DNA from: Accumulibacter sp003538495
GTDB lineage: Bacteria; Pseudomonadota; Gammaproteobacteria; Burkholderiales; Rhodocyclaceae
Direction: 5' to 3'
NCBI RefSeq assembly: GCF_029255145.1
Contig: NZ_JAPUVQ010000050.1
Coordinates: 25,271 to 89,270, forward strand
DNA: 64,000 nt
The translations under genes were made by a program, and so were the position numbers. The notes beneath the pieces are model-generated. The model searched no databases. It was not told where the DNA came from and was given only the letters and a program-made list of their open reading frames with translations. Within the stretch, counting starts at the first letter, position 1; every line of letters starts with the position of its first letter. Shown here piece by piece: positions 7,570-16,624 of the stretch.

Positions 7570-8601
7570 ATGAAGTTGTTTTTTTCGCGTTCGCTGTTGA
7601 CCCTGGCGACCCTCGCGGTGATGGTGGCGCTGCCCGAGGCGCAGGCCGAAGAGAAGGTCCTGAACCTCTACTCGGCTCGCCACTACCAGACCGATGAGGC
7701 CCTGTACGAGGGATTCACGCGGCAGACCGGGATCAAGATCAAGCGCATCGAGGGCAAGGAAGACGAGTTGCTCGAACGGATCAGGAACGAGGGCGCTTAT
7801 AGCCCGGCGGATGTCTTGCTGACCGTCGATGCGGCACGGCTGTCGGCCGCGCACGAACTGGGGCTCTTCGCACCGGTCACTTCGCCAACTCTGGAGAAGC
7901 GCATTCCGGCCAACCTGAGGACCGGCGACTGGTTCTCCTTCTCGACCCGCGCGCGGGTCATCATCTACGCCAAGGGCGTGATCGACCCCGATCAAGTGAA
8001 GACCTACGGCGATCTGGCGAACCCGCGCCTGAAAGGCAAGGTCTGCTCGCGTTCGGGCTCGCACCCCTACAACCTGTCGTTGATGGCTTCGATCATCGCC
8101 CATCACGGTGAGGCGGAAGCGGAGCAGTGGGCGAAGGGCGTGGTGGCCAACTTTGCTCGTGCACCCAAGGGAGGCGATACCGATCAGATTCGGGCCGTCG
8201 CCGCCGGCGAGTGTGCGGTGGCGGTTTCCAATACCTACTACCTGGCGCGCCTGATGCGGTCGGACAAGGCCGAGGATCGCAAGACGATGGACAAGGTCGG
8301 CGTCGTCTGGCCAGACCAGCGGGGCGTTGGTGCGCACATCAACGTCTCGGGCGGCGGCGTCTTGAAGCACGCTCCGCACCGGGAAGCGGCGGTCAGGTTC
8401 CTCGAATATCTCGCCAGCGACCAGGCGCAACGCTATTTTGCAGACGGCAACAACGAGTGGCCGGTCGTCGCCGGGATCAAGATCGACAATCCGGCGCTGG
8501 AGGCGCTCGGCAAGTTCAAGGCCGACAGTCTGCCGGTGGCGTCGCTGGCGATGTATCGTGCCAAGGCGCAGATCATTTTCGATCGCGCCGGCTACCGCTG
8601 A
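7570..8601 (+). CDS. fbpA: Fe(3+) ABC transporter substrate-binding protein
   Basis: Periplasmic ferric-iron-binding protein of the FbpA/FutA type, about 343 residues. The signal peptide is LLTLATLAVMVALPEAQA, cleaved before EEKVLNLYS. Mature-protein landmarks are LNLYSARHYQTDEALYEGF (the Tyr-containing opening of the family), YSPADVLLTVDAARL, PRLKGKVCSRSGSHPYN, and VAVSNTYYLARLM, whose adjacent tyrosines are expected iron ligands. Two ATGs are possible, 7564 and 7570. GGAG at 7558-7561 is 8 bases from the second and only 2 from the first, so 7570 is preferred. A Fur-type promoter lies upstream. The permease and ATPase genes follow but are in separate transcription units. Confidence 0.9.
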   Translation: MKLFFSRSLLTLATLAVMVALPEAQAEEKVLNLYSARHYQTDEALYEGFTRQTGIKIKRIEGKEDELLERIRNEGAYSPADVLLTVDAARLSAAHELGLFAPVTSPTLEKRIPANLRTGDWFSFSTRARVIIYAKGVIDPDQVKTYGDLANPRLKGKVCSRSGSHPYNLSLMASIIAHHGEAEAEQWAKGVVANFARAPKGGDTDQIRAVAAGECAVAVSNTYYLARLMRSDKAEDRKTMDKVGVVWPDQRGVGAHINVSGGGVLKHAPHREAAVRFLEYLASDQAQRYFADGNNEWPVVAGIKIDNPALEALGKFKADSLPVASLAMYRAKAQIIFDRAGYR

Positions 8602-8646
8602 TATCCTGCGGCGGGCGGCGGTGTATCGGGTTGCCGCGACGCGCCG

Positions 8647-10299
8647 TCAGCGGCGGCGACGGGCGATCTGGCGCGATAGCGCGATCAGCGGCAGGAGCCC
8701 GACGGCGACGATCGCCAGTGACGCGCTGGCCGCCTCGGCGAGCCGCTCGTCCGAAGCGAGGGTATAGGCCTGGGTCGCCAGCGTATCGAAATCGAAAGGG
8801 CGCATGACCAGCGTCGCCGGCAACTCCTTCATGACGTCGACGAATACCAGCAGGCCGGCGGTGAACAGGCTGCTGCGCAGGATCGGCAGGTGTACCCGGC
8901 GCAGCGTCGCTGCTTGTCCGAGGCCCAGGCTGCGCGCTGCATCGTCCATGTTGGTGGTGATCTTGGCCAGGCTGGTGCTGACCGCCTGCAAGGCGACGGC
9001 GAGGAAGCGCACCAGGTAGGCATAGATCAGCGCGGCAATGCCGCCGGTGATCAGCAGGCCGGGGTTGCCCCCGAACCACTCCTGCCATTGCCCGGCCAGC
9101 CAGATGTCCAGACGGCTGACCGGAATCAGGACGCCAACGGCGATCACGGAACCGGGGACCGCGTAGCCGAGGCCAACCAGGCGGTTCAGCGTCCGCGCGA
9201 CAAAGCCCCTGGACAGGCGCGCGCCGTACGCGAGCAGGACCGCCAGGGCGACGGCGATGACGGCGGTCAGCCCGGCCAGCAGGAAGCTGTTGCGCACCAT
9301 GCCGAAGAAATGCTCGCCGAAGCGTGCCTGGCCGTCGGCCAGCGCCAGGCGCAGCAGCAGGTACGCGGGGAGCAGGAAGCCGATCGTCAGCGGCAGCGCG
9401 CACAGCGCACTGGCCAGCCAGCCAAGCCAGCCCGGCAAGGGGCGCCCCGCCCTCTGGCGGTGGCGTCCGGTGGTGTCGTGAAAGCGCGAGCGACCGCGTG
9501 AGCCGCGCTCGATCAGCAGCAGGAGCATTACGAAGAGCAGCAGGGCCGCCGCCAGCTGGGCCGCGGCTATGCGATCGCCAAGCGAGAACCAGGCGCGATA
9601 GATGCCGGTGGTGAAGGTTTGCACGCCGAAGTATGAAACCGTCCCGTAATCAGCGAGGGTCTCCATCAGCGCCAGCGCGGTACCGGCCGCGATCGCTGGC
9701 CTGGCCAGCGGCAGCGACACCCGAAAGAAGCCGCGCCACGGCCCGAGGCCCAGCGTGCGCGATGCTTCGAGCATGCCGCTGGCCCGTTCCAGGAAGGCCG
9801 CGCGGGTCAGCAGGTAGACGTACGGGTAGAGCACGAAGATGAACATGCTGACCGCGCCACCGAGGCTGCGCACTTCCGGAAACCAGTAGTCGGCCTTGCT
9901 CCAGCCGAAGGATTCGCGCAGGAAACTCTGCAGTGGCCCGACGAACTGCAGAAAATCGGTATACACGTAGGCCAGGACGTACGCCGGCATCGCCAGAGGC
10001 AAGACCAGCGCCCACTCGAACACCCGCCGACCGGGGAAGGAGTGCATGGTCGTCAGCCACGCCGTCGCCACGCCGACGGCCATCACCCCCAGACCGACCG
10101 CGAGGCACAACACCAGGGTATTGCCGACGTAGCTCGGAAGAACCGTCGCCGCCAGATGCGACCAGGTGGCGCCGGTACCGCCGCTGAAGATGTTCGCCAG
10201 GACGCTCAGCACCGGCAGGCCGACCAGTGCCGCGACGGTGGCGGAAACCACAAGCAGGGGGGAAGCCAGACGCAGGGGATTGAGGCGCGAGCGGGTCAT
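8647..10299 (-). CDS. fbpB: Fe(3+) ABC transporter permease, fused two-domain type
   Basis: 550-residue inner-membrane permease with two binding-protein-dependent transport domains in one chain, about twelve membrane segments. The first half opens with a hydrophobic segment at residues ~12-35 and carries EAsRTLGLGPWRGFFRV-type EAA loop residues near 190; the second half has the matching loop MDDAARSLGLGQAATLRRVH near 450, which contacts the ATPase. This is the FbpB/SfuB arrangement. Transcribed convergently to fbpA and divergently from fbpC, from which it is separated by a Fur-box-like palindrome. The ATG at 10299 has only a weak RBS. It should work with FbpA and FbpC to import ferric iron. 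Confidence 0.9.
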   Translation of the reverse strand: MTRSRLNPLRLASPLLVVSATVAALVGLPVLSVLANIFSGGTGATWSHLAATVLPSYVGNTLVLCLAVGLGVMAVGVATAWLTTMHSFPGRRVFEWALVLPLAMPAYVLAYVYTDFLQFVGPLQSFLRESFGWSKADYWFPEVRSLGGAVSMFIFVLYPYVYLLTRAAFLERASGMLEASRTLGLGPWRGFFRVSLPLARPAIAAGTALALMETLADYGTVSYFGVQTFTTGIYRAWFSLGDRIAAAQLAAALLLFVMLLLLIERGSRGRSRFHDTTGRHRQRAGRPLPGWLGWLASALCALPLTIGFLLPAYLLLRLALADGQARFGEHFFGMVRNSFLLAGLTAVIAVALAVLLAYGARLSRGFVARTLNRLVGLGYAVPGSVIAVGVLIPVSRLDIWLAGQWQEWFGGNPGLLITGGIAALIYAYLVRFLAVALQAVSTSLAKITTNMDDAARSLGLGQAATLRRVHLPILRSSLFTAGLLVFVDVMKELPATLVMRPFDFDTLATQAYTLASDERLAEAASASLAIVAVGLLPLIALSRQIARRRR

Positions 10300-10311
10300 G
10301 GTTCAAGCGGC

Positions 10312-10333
10312 TAAATGAGAATTATAATTGACA
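10312..10333. promoter_or_regulatory. Fur-box-like palindrome between fbpB and fbpC
   Basis: TGAGAATTATAATTGA lies about 15-30 bp from the fbpB start (minus strand) and about 90 bp before the fbpC ATG. It fits the Fur 7-1-7 pattern at most positions and resembles the site before fbpA. It includes TATAAT on the plus strand. One site could control both divergent genes. No good -35 was found for either direction. Confidence 0.6.
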
Positions 10334-10423
10334 AGTACCCCGTTTGACCTTGCCAGCTGGCGCCGCGCCGGCTGCGGCGCCAGCGGATCCCGCCAACCGG
10401 CAGCACCCGATCACCAGGCATCG

Positions 10424-11533
10424 ATGGCCCACCTCGAACTCGAAGGAATCGTCCAGCGTTACGGATCGCATACGGTGGTCGATGGCGTCGGCTTTGGCGT
10501 CGAAACGGGCACCATTGCCTGCCTGCTTGGCCCTTCGGGCTGCGGCAAGACGACCCTGCTGCGGTGCATTGCCGGTTTCGAGGAAATCGCCGCCGGCGAG
10601 ATTCGGATCGACGGCCGGACGGTGAGCCGCGCCGGGCGTCGCGTGCCGCCGGAGAAGCGGCAGATCGGCATGGTTTTTCAGGATTACGCCCTGTTCCCGC
10701 ATCTCAGCGTCGCGGCCAATGTCGGTTTTGGCCTCGCCGGGCTGGCCGCCCGTGACCGCCAGCAACGGGTCGCCGAGTTGCTGGCGACGGTCGGCCTCGG
10801 TGGCCAGGGCAGCAAGTACCCGCACGAACTTTCGGGCGGCCAGCAGCAGCGCGTCGCGCTGGCGCGCGCCCTGGCGCCGCAACCGGAGCTGCTGCTGCTC
10901 GACGAGCCCTTCTCGAACCTCGACGTCGGTCTGCGCGAGCGGCTGTCGCTCGAAGTGCGCGAGATCCTGAAAAGCCAGAACATTACCGCGGTGCTGGTCA
11001 CCCATGATCAGCACGAAGCATTCGCGATGGCCGACGAAATCGGGGTGATGGCCGCCGGAATCATTCAGCAATGGGACACCCCATACCGCCTGTACCATCA
11101 GCCGGTGAACCGTTTTGTCGCCGATTTTGTCGGGCAGGGCGTTTTCGTCGCCGGCGTGGTGATCGACGACAGCAGCGTCGAAGTCGAACTGGGCGTCCTC
11201 GAATCGCGTCTGCCGCTCGAATGCAGCCAGGGTTGCGAGGCCTGTGGTCAGGGTTGTGGCGTCGAAGTGCTGCTGCGTCCGGATGACATCATTCACGACG
11301 ATCGCAGCGATCTGTTGGCGGAGGTCCGGCACAAGGCCTTTCGCGGCGCCGAGATCCTCTATACCTTGCGACTCGACAGCGGCGTCGAAGTCCTGTCGCT
11401 GGTCCCCTCGCATCACAATCACGCCCTTGGCGAGAAGATCGGTATCCGGCTGGACGTTGACCACGTCGTTGCCTTCAAGACGCCGACCCGCGCTTTCCCG
11501 TCGAACGCGCAGGCTATCCAGTTCCATCGATGA
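10424..11533 (+). CDS. fbpC: Fe(3+) ABC transporter ATP-binding protein
   Basis: 369-residue ATPase that drives ferric-iron import. Walker A GPSGCGKTT, Q-loop MVFQDYALFPH, signature LSGGQQQRVALARAL, Walker B LLLLDEPFSNLD and switch VTHDQHEAF are all intact. A C-terminal TOBE-type regulatory region follows (VEVLLRPDDI). Unusual is the cluster CSQGCEACGQGC at about residues 267-278, just before the TOBE motif, with four cysteines spaced 3-2-3. ATG 10424 was chosen because the domain begins there (MAHLELEGIVQRYG); an upstream frame extension to 10328 has no start context. The stop overlaps the aat start (ATGA), so the two are translationally coupled even though they are functionally unrelated. 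Confidence 0.9.
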   Translation: MAHLELEGIVQRYGSHTVVDGVGFGVETGTIACLLGPSGCGKTTLLRCIAGFEEIAAGEIRIDGRTVSRAGRRVPPEKRQIGMVFQDYALFPHLSVAANVGFGLAGLAARDRQQRVAELLATVGLGGQGSKYPHELSGGQQQRVALARALAPQPELLLLDEPFSNLDVGLRERLSLEVREILKSQNITAVLVTHDQHEAFAMADEIGVMAAGIIQQWDTPYRLYHQPVNRFVADFVGQGVFVAGVVIDDSSVEVELGVLESRLPLECSQGCEACGQGCGVEVLLRPDDIIHDDRSDLLAEVRHKAFRGAEILYTLRLDSGVEVLSLVPSHHNHALGEKIGIRLDVDHVVAFKTPTRAFPSNAQAIQFHR

Positions 11534-12237
11534 TTCCATGGCTCGAAGGCAGCGAACCCTTCCCGCCGCTGGAGGGCGCCCTGAGCGATCCGAACGGCCT
11601 GCTCTGTGCGGGTGGCGACCTGTCACCGAAACGCTTGCTCGACGCCTACCAACATGGAATCTTTCCCTGGTATTCGAGGGGCGAGCCGATCCTCTGGTGG
11701 AGTCCGGACCCGCGCATGGTTCTCGATCCCGGCGAATTCCGGGTCTCGCGCTCGCTGCGCCGCAGTTTGCGCGCCGGTCGCTGGCAGGTGACCCTGGACC
11801 GCGATTTCCCGGCGGTCATCCGGGCCTGCGCCGAAGCGCCACGCAGCGGCCAGGACGGCACCTGGATCGTCCGCGACATCCAGCACGCCTACTGGCAGCT
11901 GGCCCAACTGGGATTCGCCCATTCGGTGGAAACCTGGCTTGACGGCGAGCTGGTTGGCGGCCTATACGGCCTGGCGATCGGCCGCATGTTCTACGGAGAG
12001 TCGATGTTCTCGCGGGTCACCGACGCCTCGAAGGTTGCCGCCGCGCATCTTGCCCGCTTTCTCGAAGGCGAAGGATACGGCATGATAGATTGCCAGATGA
12101 GTACGCCGCACCTGGCGTCGCTTGGCGCGCGGGAGATTCCTCGTGCGGTTTTCATGGCGCGTCTGCGGGCCCTGGTCGCCGTCCCCTGGCAGCCCGGCCG
12201 CTGGCCGACGAACGGCGCCAGCCAGGCCTGGAACTAG
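11530..12237 (+). CDS. aat: Leucyl/phenylalanyl-tRNA--protein transferase
   Basis: Transfers Leu or Phe from tRNA to proteins with N-terminal Arg or Lys, marking them for ClpAPS (N-degron pathway). 235 residues, normal length. Conserved blocks: GLLCAGGDLSPKRLLDAY, GIFPWYSRGEPILWWSPDPR, WIVRDIQHAYWQLAQLGFAH, VETWLDGELVGGLYGLAIG, GESMFSRVTDASKVA and MIDCQMSTPHLASLGAREI. All expected active-site regions are present. Start ATG 11530 overlaps the fbpC stop. The partner bpt starts 4 bp after the aat stop, the usual arrangement in beta- and some gammaproteobacteria. Confidence 0.97.
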   Translation: MIPWLEGSEPFPPLEGALSDPNGLLCAGGDLSPKRLLDAYQHGIFPWYSRGEPILWWSPDPRMVLDPGEFRVSRSLRRSLRAGRWQVTLDRDFPAVIRACAEAPRSGQDGTWIVRDIQHAYWQLAQLGFAHSVETWLDGELVGGLYGLAIGRMFYGESMFSRVTDASKVAAAHLARFLEGEGYGMIDCQMSTPHLASLGAREIPRAVFMARLRALVAVPWQPGRWPTNGASQAWN

Positions 12238-12241
12238 ATAC

Positions 12242-13006
12242 ATGGCGCGACTCAACGACTCCGACCTGCCGTTCTCCTTGCTGCAGTTCTACGCCACGGC
12301 GCCCTACACCTGCAGCTACCTGCCGGGTGAGCGGGCACGTTCGCAGGTTGCCGCACCAAGCCATCTGATCAATAGCGAGGTCTACGGCGAACTCGTACGC
12401 AGCGGCTTTCGACGCAGCGGGATGTTCACCTACCGGCCGAAGTGCGATGCCTGCCAGGCCTGCGTCCCGGTGCGCATCCCGGTCAAGGCCTTCGCACCCA
12501 ACCGCAGCCAGCGCCGCAGCCTCCGGATGCACGGCGCGCTGCACGCACGCGAGTTGCCGCTCGTTTTTCGCGACGAACACTACCAGCTCTACCTGCGCTA
12601 CCAGTCGGCCCGGCACGCCGGCGGCGGCATGGATCAGGACAGCCACGACCAGTACGCGCACTTCCTGCTGCAGAGCCGGGTGGACACCCGCCTGGTCGAA
12701 TTCACCGACCACGGCGAGCTGCGCATGGTCAGTATCGTCGACGTGCTGAGCGACGGTCTGTCTTCGGTCTACACCTTCTACGATCCGGACCTGCAGTCGG
12801 CCAGTTTCGGCACCTACAACATCCTCTGGCAGATCTCCCAGTGCCTTGCCAACGGCCTGCCCTACCTGTATCTCGGCTACTGGATTGGCGGTAGCCGGAA
12901 AATGGCCTACAAAGCCAATTTCAAGGCCATCGAGGGACTGGTCGACGGTCGGTGGAGCGATCTGAGATCGCGGTTGGGGCTGCAAGCGGGCGCGCTTTCC
13001 GGATAG
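12242..13006 (+). CDS. bpt: Aspartate/glutamate leucyltransferase
   Basis: Bacterial ATE-family enzyme that adds Leu to N-terminal Asp or Glu (and oxidised residues), feeding substrates to ClpS/ClpAP. 254 residues. The N-terminal half has the ATE motif with cysteines in YTCSYLPG and CDACQACVPVRIPV; the C-terminal half has MVSIVDVLSDGLSSVYTFYD and YLYLGYWIGGSRKMAYKANF. These blocks match Bpt rather than eukaryotic-type arginyltransferase activity. The ATG at 12242 follows directly after the aat stop; the earlier in-frame position 12122 lies inside aat. The Hsp70 operon starts 39 bp later on the same strand. Confidence 0.95.
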   Translation: MARLNDSDLPFSLLQFYATAPYTCSYLPGERARSQVAAPSHLINSEVYGELVRSGFRRSGMFTYRPKCDACQACVPVRIPVKAFAPNRSQRRSLRMHGALHARELPLVFRDEHYQLYLRYQSARHAGGGMDQDSHDQYAHFLLQSRVDTRLVEFTDHGELRMVSIVDVLSDGLSSVYTFYDPDLQSASFGTYNILWQISQCLANGLPYLYLGYWIGGSRKMAYKANFKAIEGLVDGRWSDLRSRLGLQAGALSG

Positions 13007-13045
13007 AATGTCGGTTTGCGCTTTGCTCCCCGCTGAGCTTCGTCC

Positions 13046-15580
13046 ATGTCCAGCAAGAAAAGACCTTCTGCCGCGCGCGCTCGTCCAGCTGCTGTCGGGG
13101 GCGTGCTTTCGCCCGAGGCAAGAGCCCGACAGGCGCTGGACACGCGCCACTTCCGCGAGGCTATAGAACACTACAAGACCTTGCTGAAACAGGAGCGCCG
13201 CGTCGAGTGGCTCGATGGCCTGGCCGACAGCTATGCCGGCCGCGCCGCCGAACTGGCCGACAAGGGCATGCTTTCCGAGGCGCTGGTGGTGTGGCGTAAT
13301 CGCGCCAGCCTGTGTGGTCGGCCGCTGGCCGAAGGACCCTACCTTGGCTGGCTGCTGCGCGCTGGCGAGCACGATGCCGCACTGGCTTTGCTGACCGCTG
13401 ATGGCCTTTCGGCGACCGCGGCTGCCGAGCTGGAAACCGGGCTGGCCGCGGTGGTGCTGACCTCGCCCGACAGCGCGCTGGCGCGGCTCGCCGCCGACAG
13501 CCCGCTATTTCGCCAGCGTCCGATCGCGTTGGCCGCCATCGCCGCTTGCTGCCGCGGCGACCAGACCGAGCTGGAGCAGCACTTGCGTGCGATACCGTTT
13601 CGTTCGCCATATCGCGACCTTCGTTTCATCCTCAAGGCGCTGTCGGTGGTCGGCAGTGACCCGGCCCAGGCCGCCGGCCTGATCGGCCGGGCGGTCGTCG
13701 CTGGCCCTTTCGAAGGCCTCGCCGCGGTCGTTCGCGCCGCCATTCTTCCCGGCAGCCGCTGGCTTGCCGCCATGCCAGCTCTCGACGACGAGGGTCGGCA
13801 GTTGCTGCTGGACCTCAAGGGGTGCCCGGAAGACCGTCGTTCCGTTCTTTTCGACCTTGCCCGGCTTGGTAGCACGCCACCACCCGCCAAGGTGGTCGAG
13901 TTGCTGCTACGGCGCCATCGCGGCTTGCCGGCGAGCGTGGCGACGCTTTGCCGGCGACTGTTGCCCTACGCGCAGCAACGCATGTCGGAATACCAGGGCG
14001 CTTTCGGTCCGCTGACCGAAGGCGAGCAGGAGTGCATTGCGGCGCTGGCAGCCGAACATCAGGGCGATTCGAGACTGAGCAGGGCGCACTGGTTGCGTGC
14101 CGCAGAATGGTACTCGCCGCCCGAAAAGGAGCCGCTGCAGGCGGCGCTGATCCTGCGCCGTCTGTTTGAGGTGTTCGTCGGCGATGCCGAGCGCGCGGAT
14201 CCGGATGCGGAGTGCATCGACTGGCTGCAACGCAGCCTGGCGTTGGACCCGGACGACCTCGCCACGTACCTGAAAGTGATTCGAATCCATCGACAGGGTC
14301 GTGACCTCAGGGCGGCGCGGGCGATGGTCGACCGCGCGCTGGCGCGCTTTGCCAACGATCCGGCGGTGCTGCTCGAAGCGGTCGAGGTGGCCCTGGCCGG
14401 CAATGCCTTCAAGAAAGCGGTGACCCTGGCGAAGCGCCTGCTGGAACTCGATCCGATCAATTCACGGGTGCGCGCGCTGATCGGCCAGGCGCATGTTTCG
14501 CATGCGCGCAAGCAGATTCGCGCGAAGCGGCCGGACGCGGCTGCCAAGGAACTCGCTCTCGCCGAGCAGTGGCTCATTTCGGCCGACGAGCGCAGCGTCG
14601 TCAAACTGCTGCGTGGCCTGAGTGCTACCGATCAGACGGCGAGCGCGCTGCTGAGCGATGTGGTGCGCGAACTCGGCGGCCAGTTGCTGGCGGCTTTTCA
14701 CCTGTTGCTGGAATGCGCCCGCGTCGGCATTCCGGCGCCAGCGACGCTGCGTCGTGCCGGCATCGATCTGTCGGGCAAACCGAACGCGAGCGAAGTCCTG
14801 GCGGTGGCGCACGCGCTGAATACGCTGCGAGAAGAACCGCGGGCGCTGCGGACGCTGCTCGATTCACTGCGTGCACCGCTGCGTCGTGCTGCCGGTGAAG
14901 ACTTCAGTGAATCCGAGCGGGTTTCGATCTGCGAAGCGCTGCTGCGCTGGGACGAGCGGTCGCTGCTGCAGGCCTATGCGGATGTCGGCCTGAAGCGCTG
15001 GCCCGCACGGCCGATCTTCGTCTATTTCACGACCTTTGCCCGGCACGGCGCGCGCGCCTATTTCGTCATCTCCGTGCGTGAAGAGACGGCCCTGGCGCGA
15101 GCGCTGGATCAGGCCCAGGACGATGGCGATCAACGGACCGCCTTGCGAATTCGCGGCTTGATCGAGCCGCCGGAGCGTTTCCACAGCTGCCCTACGGGCG
15201 ATTCCGATGACTGGGGCGACCTGGAAGACGCCTTTGCGGACTTGGGCAATGGGCTGCCCCTCGATCCACGCGCGGTCCTGGAAATGATGCTGGGCATGGC
15301 CGGCGAAGAGCAGGTCATCAGCATGGCTCGCGAAGGTTTCTCGGCCAGCGAGTTTCGGCAGCTTGAGCGTGCCGCCGGCGGCAACCGCAAGAAACTGGCC
15401 AGGCTGTTGGTCGAGGCGGTCGGCGATCGGGTGGAGCGCCGGGCGGCTGATCTCCCATCGGACCCGTTGCCACCTCCGCCGGCCGCGCCACCTCCGCGCT
15501 TGGCTCCGAGACGCAAGCCGCCAGCACCACCCGTGCAGCCCGTTCACGATGACCGGCAGAAAGACCTGTTCGATGATTGA
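13046..15580 (+). CDS. Large TPR-like protein of the Hsp70 operon
   Basis: 844 residues, no signal peptide. Tetratricopeptide-like helical repeats are recognisable through the middle, for example FREAIEHYKTLLKQERRVEW (~45), LQRSLALDPDDLATYLKVIR (~395) and AVTLAKRLLELDPINSRVRA (~460). The N-terminus is basic. The C-terminus is a proline-rich tail (about 805-835, PPPPAAPPPRLAPRRKPPAP) ending in an acidic DLFDD. It is the first gene of an overlapping series with J-like, GrpE-like and Hsp70 genes; its stop overlaps the J-like start. TPR proteins commonly bind Hsp70 or client complexes, so a co-chaperone or client-adaptor role is inferred. The protein family itself is not one I can name. Confidence 0.85.
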   Translation: MSSKKRPSAARARPAAVGGVLSPEARARQALDTRHFREAIEHYKTLLKQERRVEWLDGLADSYAGRAAELADKGMLSEALVVWRNRASLCGRPLAEGPYLGWLLRAGEHDAALALLTADGLSATAAAELETGLAAVVLTSPDSALARLAADSPLFRQRPIALAAIAACCRGDQTELEQHLRAIPFRSPYRDLRFILKALSVVGSDPAQAAGLIGRAVVAGPFEGLAAVVRAAILPGSRWLAAMPALDDEGRQLLLDLKGCPEDRRSVLFDLARLGSTPPPAKVVELLLRRHRGLPASVATLCRRLLPYAQQRMSEYQGAFGPLTEGEQECIAALAAEHQGDSRLSRAHWLRAAEWYSPPEKEPLQAALILRRLFEVFVGDAERADPDAECIDWLQRSLALDPDDLATYLKVIRIHRQGRDLRAARAMVDRALARFANDPAVLLEAVEVALAGNAFKKAVTLAKRLLELDPINSRVRALIGQAHVSHARKQIRAKRPDAAAKELALAEQWLISADERSVVKLLRGLSATDQTASALLSDVVRELGGQLLAAFHLLLECARVGIPAPATLRRAGIDLSGKPNASEVLAVAHALNTLREEPRALRTLLDSLRAPLRRAAGEDFSESERVSICEALLRWDERSLLQAYADVGLKRWPARPIFVYFTTFARHGARAYFVISVREETALARALDQAQDDGDQRTALRIRGLIEPPERFHSCPTGDSDDWGDLEDAFADLGNGLPLDPRAVLEMMLGMAGEEQVISMAREGFSASEFRQLERAAGGNRKKLARLLVEAVGDRVERRAADLPSDPLPPPPAAPPPRLAPRRKPPAPPVQPVHDDRQKDLFDD

Positions 15581-15863
15581 CCCTTACCGCATTCTTGGCG
15601 TCGAGTTCGCCGCCAGCGACGAAACGATCCGCAGCGCTTACCTGGCGGCGATTCGCGAATCGCCGCCAGAACGCGACCGTGAGCGTTTCGAAAGCGTCCG
15701 CGCTGCTTACGAGGCGATTTCAGACCGGCGCCGCCGCCTCGCGCACCAGCTCTTCGACCATTCGCCGCCAACGCTCGATGACTTGCTGAGTGCCGTCAGC
15801 AGCGATTTCGTACCGCGTCCGCCGAGCGAGAACCGCTTGCTGCGCGTACTGGGGGCGAAGTGA
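15573..15863 (+). CDS. J-domain-like co-chaperone lacking HPD
   Basis: 96 residues. The N-terminal ~60 residues follow the J-domain plan: DPYRILGVEFAASDETIRSA (helix I and II), then RFESVRAAYEAISDRRRR (helix III and start of IV). The HPD tripeptide, needed in classical J proteins to stimulate Hsp70 ATPase, is replaced by ESPPERD. The C-terminus is a short tail ending LLRVLGAK. Its ATG lies inside the 3' end of the TPR gene, and its stop overlaps the GrpE-like GTG start, so expression is coupled. It may recruit rather than activate the neighbouring Hsp70, or use a variant activating loop; this is inference. Confidence 0.8.
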   Translation: MIDPYRILGVEFAASDETIRSAYLAAIRESPPERDRERFESVRAAYEAISDRRRRLAHQLFDHSPPTLDDLLSAVSSDFVPRPPSENRLLRVLGAK

Positions 15864-16624
15864 CACCGGTGTTGACGTACCTGCCGGCCCAGCCGTCGAG
15901 GCCAGTCCCGGGAGCCTTCTCCGCCGAGGAAAGGGAGCTTCTGGTCGAGCAGTTCCGCGCCGCTCTTGAGGACGCTGCAAGGCAGCCCGAAGCCGGCGGC
16001 TGGTCAGATCGTGAAGCCGATGACGAAGCCGTGGACGCGGCGCAACCGGCCGTCGACCTGGTCACCCTGCTCGGCGAAATGGCGGTGCTCAAGAACGAGC
16101 TGCGGCTGCAATCGCGACAGTTCAAGAATACGCTCGACGAGCTGCGTGCCTTCGGCGGCGACCTGCGCGCGCACAGCGAGCGTCTGCAACGTGAACTCGA
16201 ACGTGCGCGCGAGCACGCGGCGTCGATCGAGAGCCGGACCGCACGGCAATTTCTGCTGGCGCTGCTTGATCTGCGTGATCGCCTGCAGAGTGGCGTCGAT
16301 GCGGCCCGGCGGCCGCCCTCGTCGCTCCTGGCGCGCCTGTTTTCGCGGTCGACGCGTCTTGCCAACAGTCTGGCCGATGGACAGCGCTTGACCCTGCAAC
16401 GGCTGGACGAGCTGCTCGCCAGCAATGGTGTGCGGCCGATGCGCGTGGTCGGCGAAATTCTCGACCCCGAACGGATGCGCGTGGTCGGTCTCGAAGCCGC
16501 TGCCGCGTCGGCGACGGTTCCTGACGGTACCGTTCTGCGCGAGATCCGGCGCGGGTTTTTTCACGAAGGCGAGCTGTTGCGAGTCGCCGAAGTCATCGTC
16601 AGCAAGAAAGCGAACAGAACATGA
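15860..16624 (+). CDS. GrpE-like nucleotide exchange factor
   Basis: 254 residues from the GTG at 15860, which overlaps the preceding stop (GTGA). Residues ~75-125 form a coiled coil rich in Glu, Arg and Leu (LLGEMAVLKNELRLQSRQFK), typical of the GrpE stalk. The C-terminal ~60 residues match the GrpE beta domain: EILDPERMRVVGLEA corresponds to the family's FDPxxHEAV block, and TVLREIRRGFFHEGELLRVA to the last strands. GrpE releases ADP from Hsp70. The N-terminal 70-residue acidic extension is longer than in housekeeping GrpE. It is presumably dedicated to the Hsp70 encoded next, whose start overlaps this stop (ATGA). Confidence 0.85.
   Translation: MTPVLTYLPAQPSRPVPGAFSAEERELLVEQFRAALEDAARQPEAGGWSDREADDEAVDAAQPAVDLVTLLGEMAVLKNELRLQSRQFKNTLDELRAFGGDLRAHSERLQRELERAREHAASIESRTARQFLLALLDLRDRLQSGVDAARRPPSSLLARLFSRSTRLANSLADGQRLTLQRLDELLASNGVRPMRVVGEILDPERMRVVGLEAAAASATVPDGTVLREIRRGFFHEGELLRVAEVIVSKKANRT

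Noticed and set aside
10322..11626. 434-codon open frame opposite fbpC
   Set aside because: fbpC on the plus strand has intact Walker A, signature and Walker B; the minus frame has none.
12152..13372. 406-codon open frame opposite bpt
   Set aside because: Spans bpt and the start of the TPR gene on the other strand, with low-complexity composition only.
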